Assembly (NCBI RefSeq): GCF_900100005.1
Contig: NZ_FNEB01000010.1
Location: forward strand, 78,238-142,237
Origin: Lutimaribacter saemankumensis
GTDB taxonomy: Bacteria > Pseudomonadota > Alphaproteobacteria > Rhodobacterales > Rhodobacteraceae
Length of the DNA: 64,000 bases
Direction: 5' to 3'
Shown: positions 63,959 through 64,000 of the stretch, one piece after another
How positions within the stretch are numbered: the stretch's first letter is position 1
How the letters are laid out: every line of letters starts with the position of its first letter
Program-made: the position numbers and the translations under genes
Notes under the pieces: generated by a model
The model's database searches: none
The model's input: only the letters and a program-made list of their open reading frames with translations
Told to the model about the DNA's origin: nothing

Positions 63959-64000
63959 GTTTCCATTGGGATGATGGTTTCGGGAGCCGGCGGCCGATAG

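Overview
The window is GC-rich chromosomal DNA from an alphaproteobacterium, almost certainly a marine member of the Rhodobacteraceae (Roseobacter group). Supporting signs are the DUF177-rpmF-plsX-fabH-ihfA-merR block, the dgt-antiporter-argS-SPOR-nagZ-scpA-scpB block next to an erpA-like gene, a one-cysteine DksA, an overlapping PIN/rRNA-methyltransferase pair, a long (about 360 residue) dCTP deaminase, glycine-betaine-type demethylation genes and Hint-domain RTX proteins. I used no database, so family names rest on motif recognition.

Layout. 1-5.2 kb: the 3' end of a tRNA-Gly, an AbrB-type membrane protein, an SDR dehydrogenase, an ABC-F ATPase, ornithine-lipid acyltransferase OlsB and BamE. 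5.2-9.5 kb: ribosomal protein L32, fatty-acid initiation (PlsX, FabH), IHF-alpha and a MerR regulator. 9.5-20 kb: tRNA-Pro, dCTP deaminase, condensin accessory subunits ScpAB, NagZ, a SPOR protein, ArgS, a Na+/H+ antiporter, Dgt and an A-type Fe-S carrier. 20-24 kb: an uncharacterised two-gene cassette (353-residue protein plus a 70-residue peptide with three SSGA repeats), XthA, an FAD monooxygenase and DksA. 24-29 kb: a MoxR ATPase/VWA pair interrupted by a DUF2927-type lipoprotein and a 55-residue membrane peptide, followed by a DedA protein. 29-41 kb: metabolic and RNA/protein-modification genes (racemase, M48 protease, PIN, RlmI-like, edd-eda, glnE, ybaK, bpt). 41.5-44.2 kb: ilvBN behind an attenuator with a 15-codon leader peptide. 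44.7-52.1 kb: an XRE regulator, a Rieske oxygenase and two divergent dimethylglycine/sarcosine-dehydrogenase-like flavoproteins, which look like a quaternary-amine demethylation locus. 52.1-62.5 kb: a MocA/MobA-like gene and three Hint proteins on the minus strand, two of them RTX proteins (786 and 1972 residues). 62.5-64 kb: an AT-richer regulatory region, then a frameshifted HTH gene, a truncated XRE gene and a possible mobile-element end.

Most of the window is housekeeping DNA with conserved gene order. The parts that look accessory or undescribed are the SSGA-repeat peptide cassette, the MoxR/VWA interstitial genes, the Hint/RTX trio (with a VHL-beta-like insert in one member and a conserved C-terminal tail shared by the two RTX members), the divergent demethylase locus and the decaying DNA at the right edge. 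Readable regulation includes the ilvBN attenuator, a LacI-type operator inside the edd promoter spacer, and paired palindromes upstream of the DUF2852 gene.
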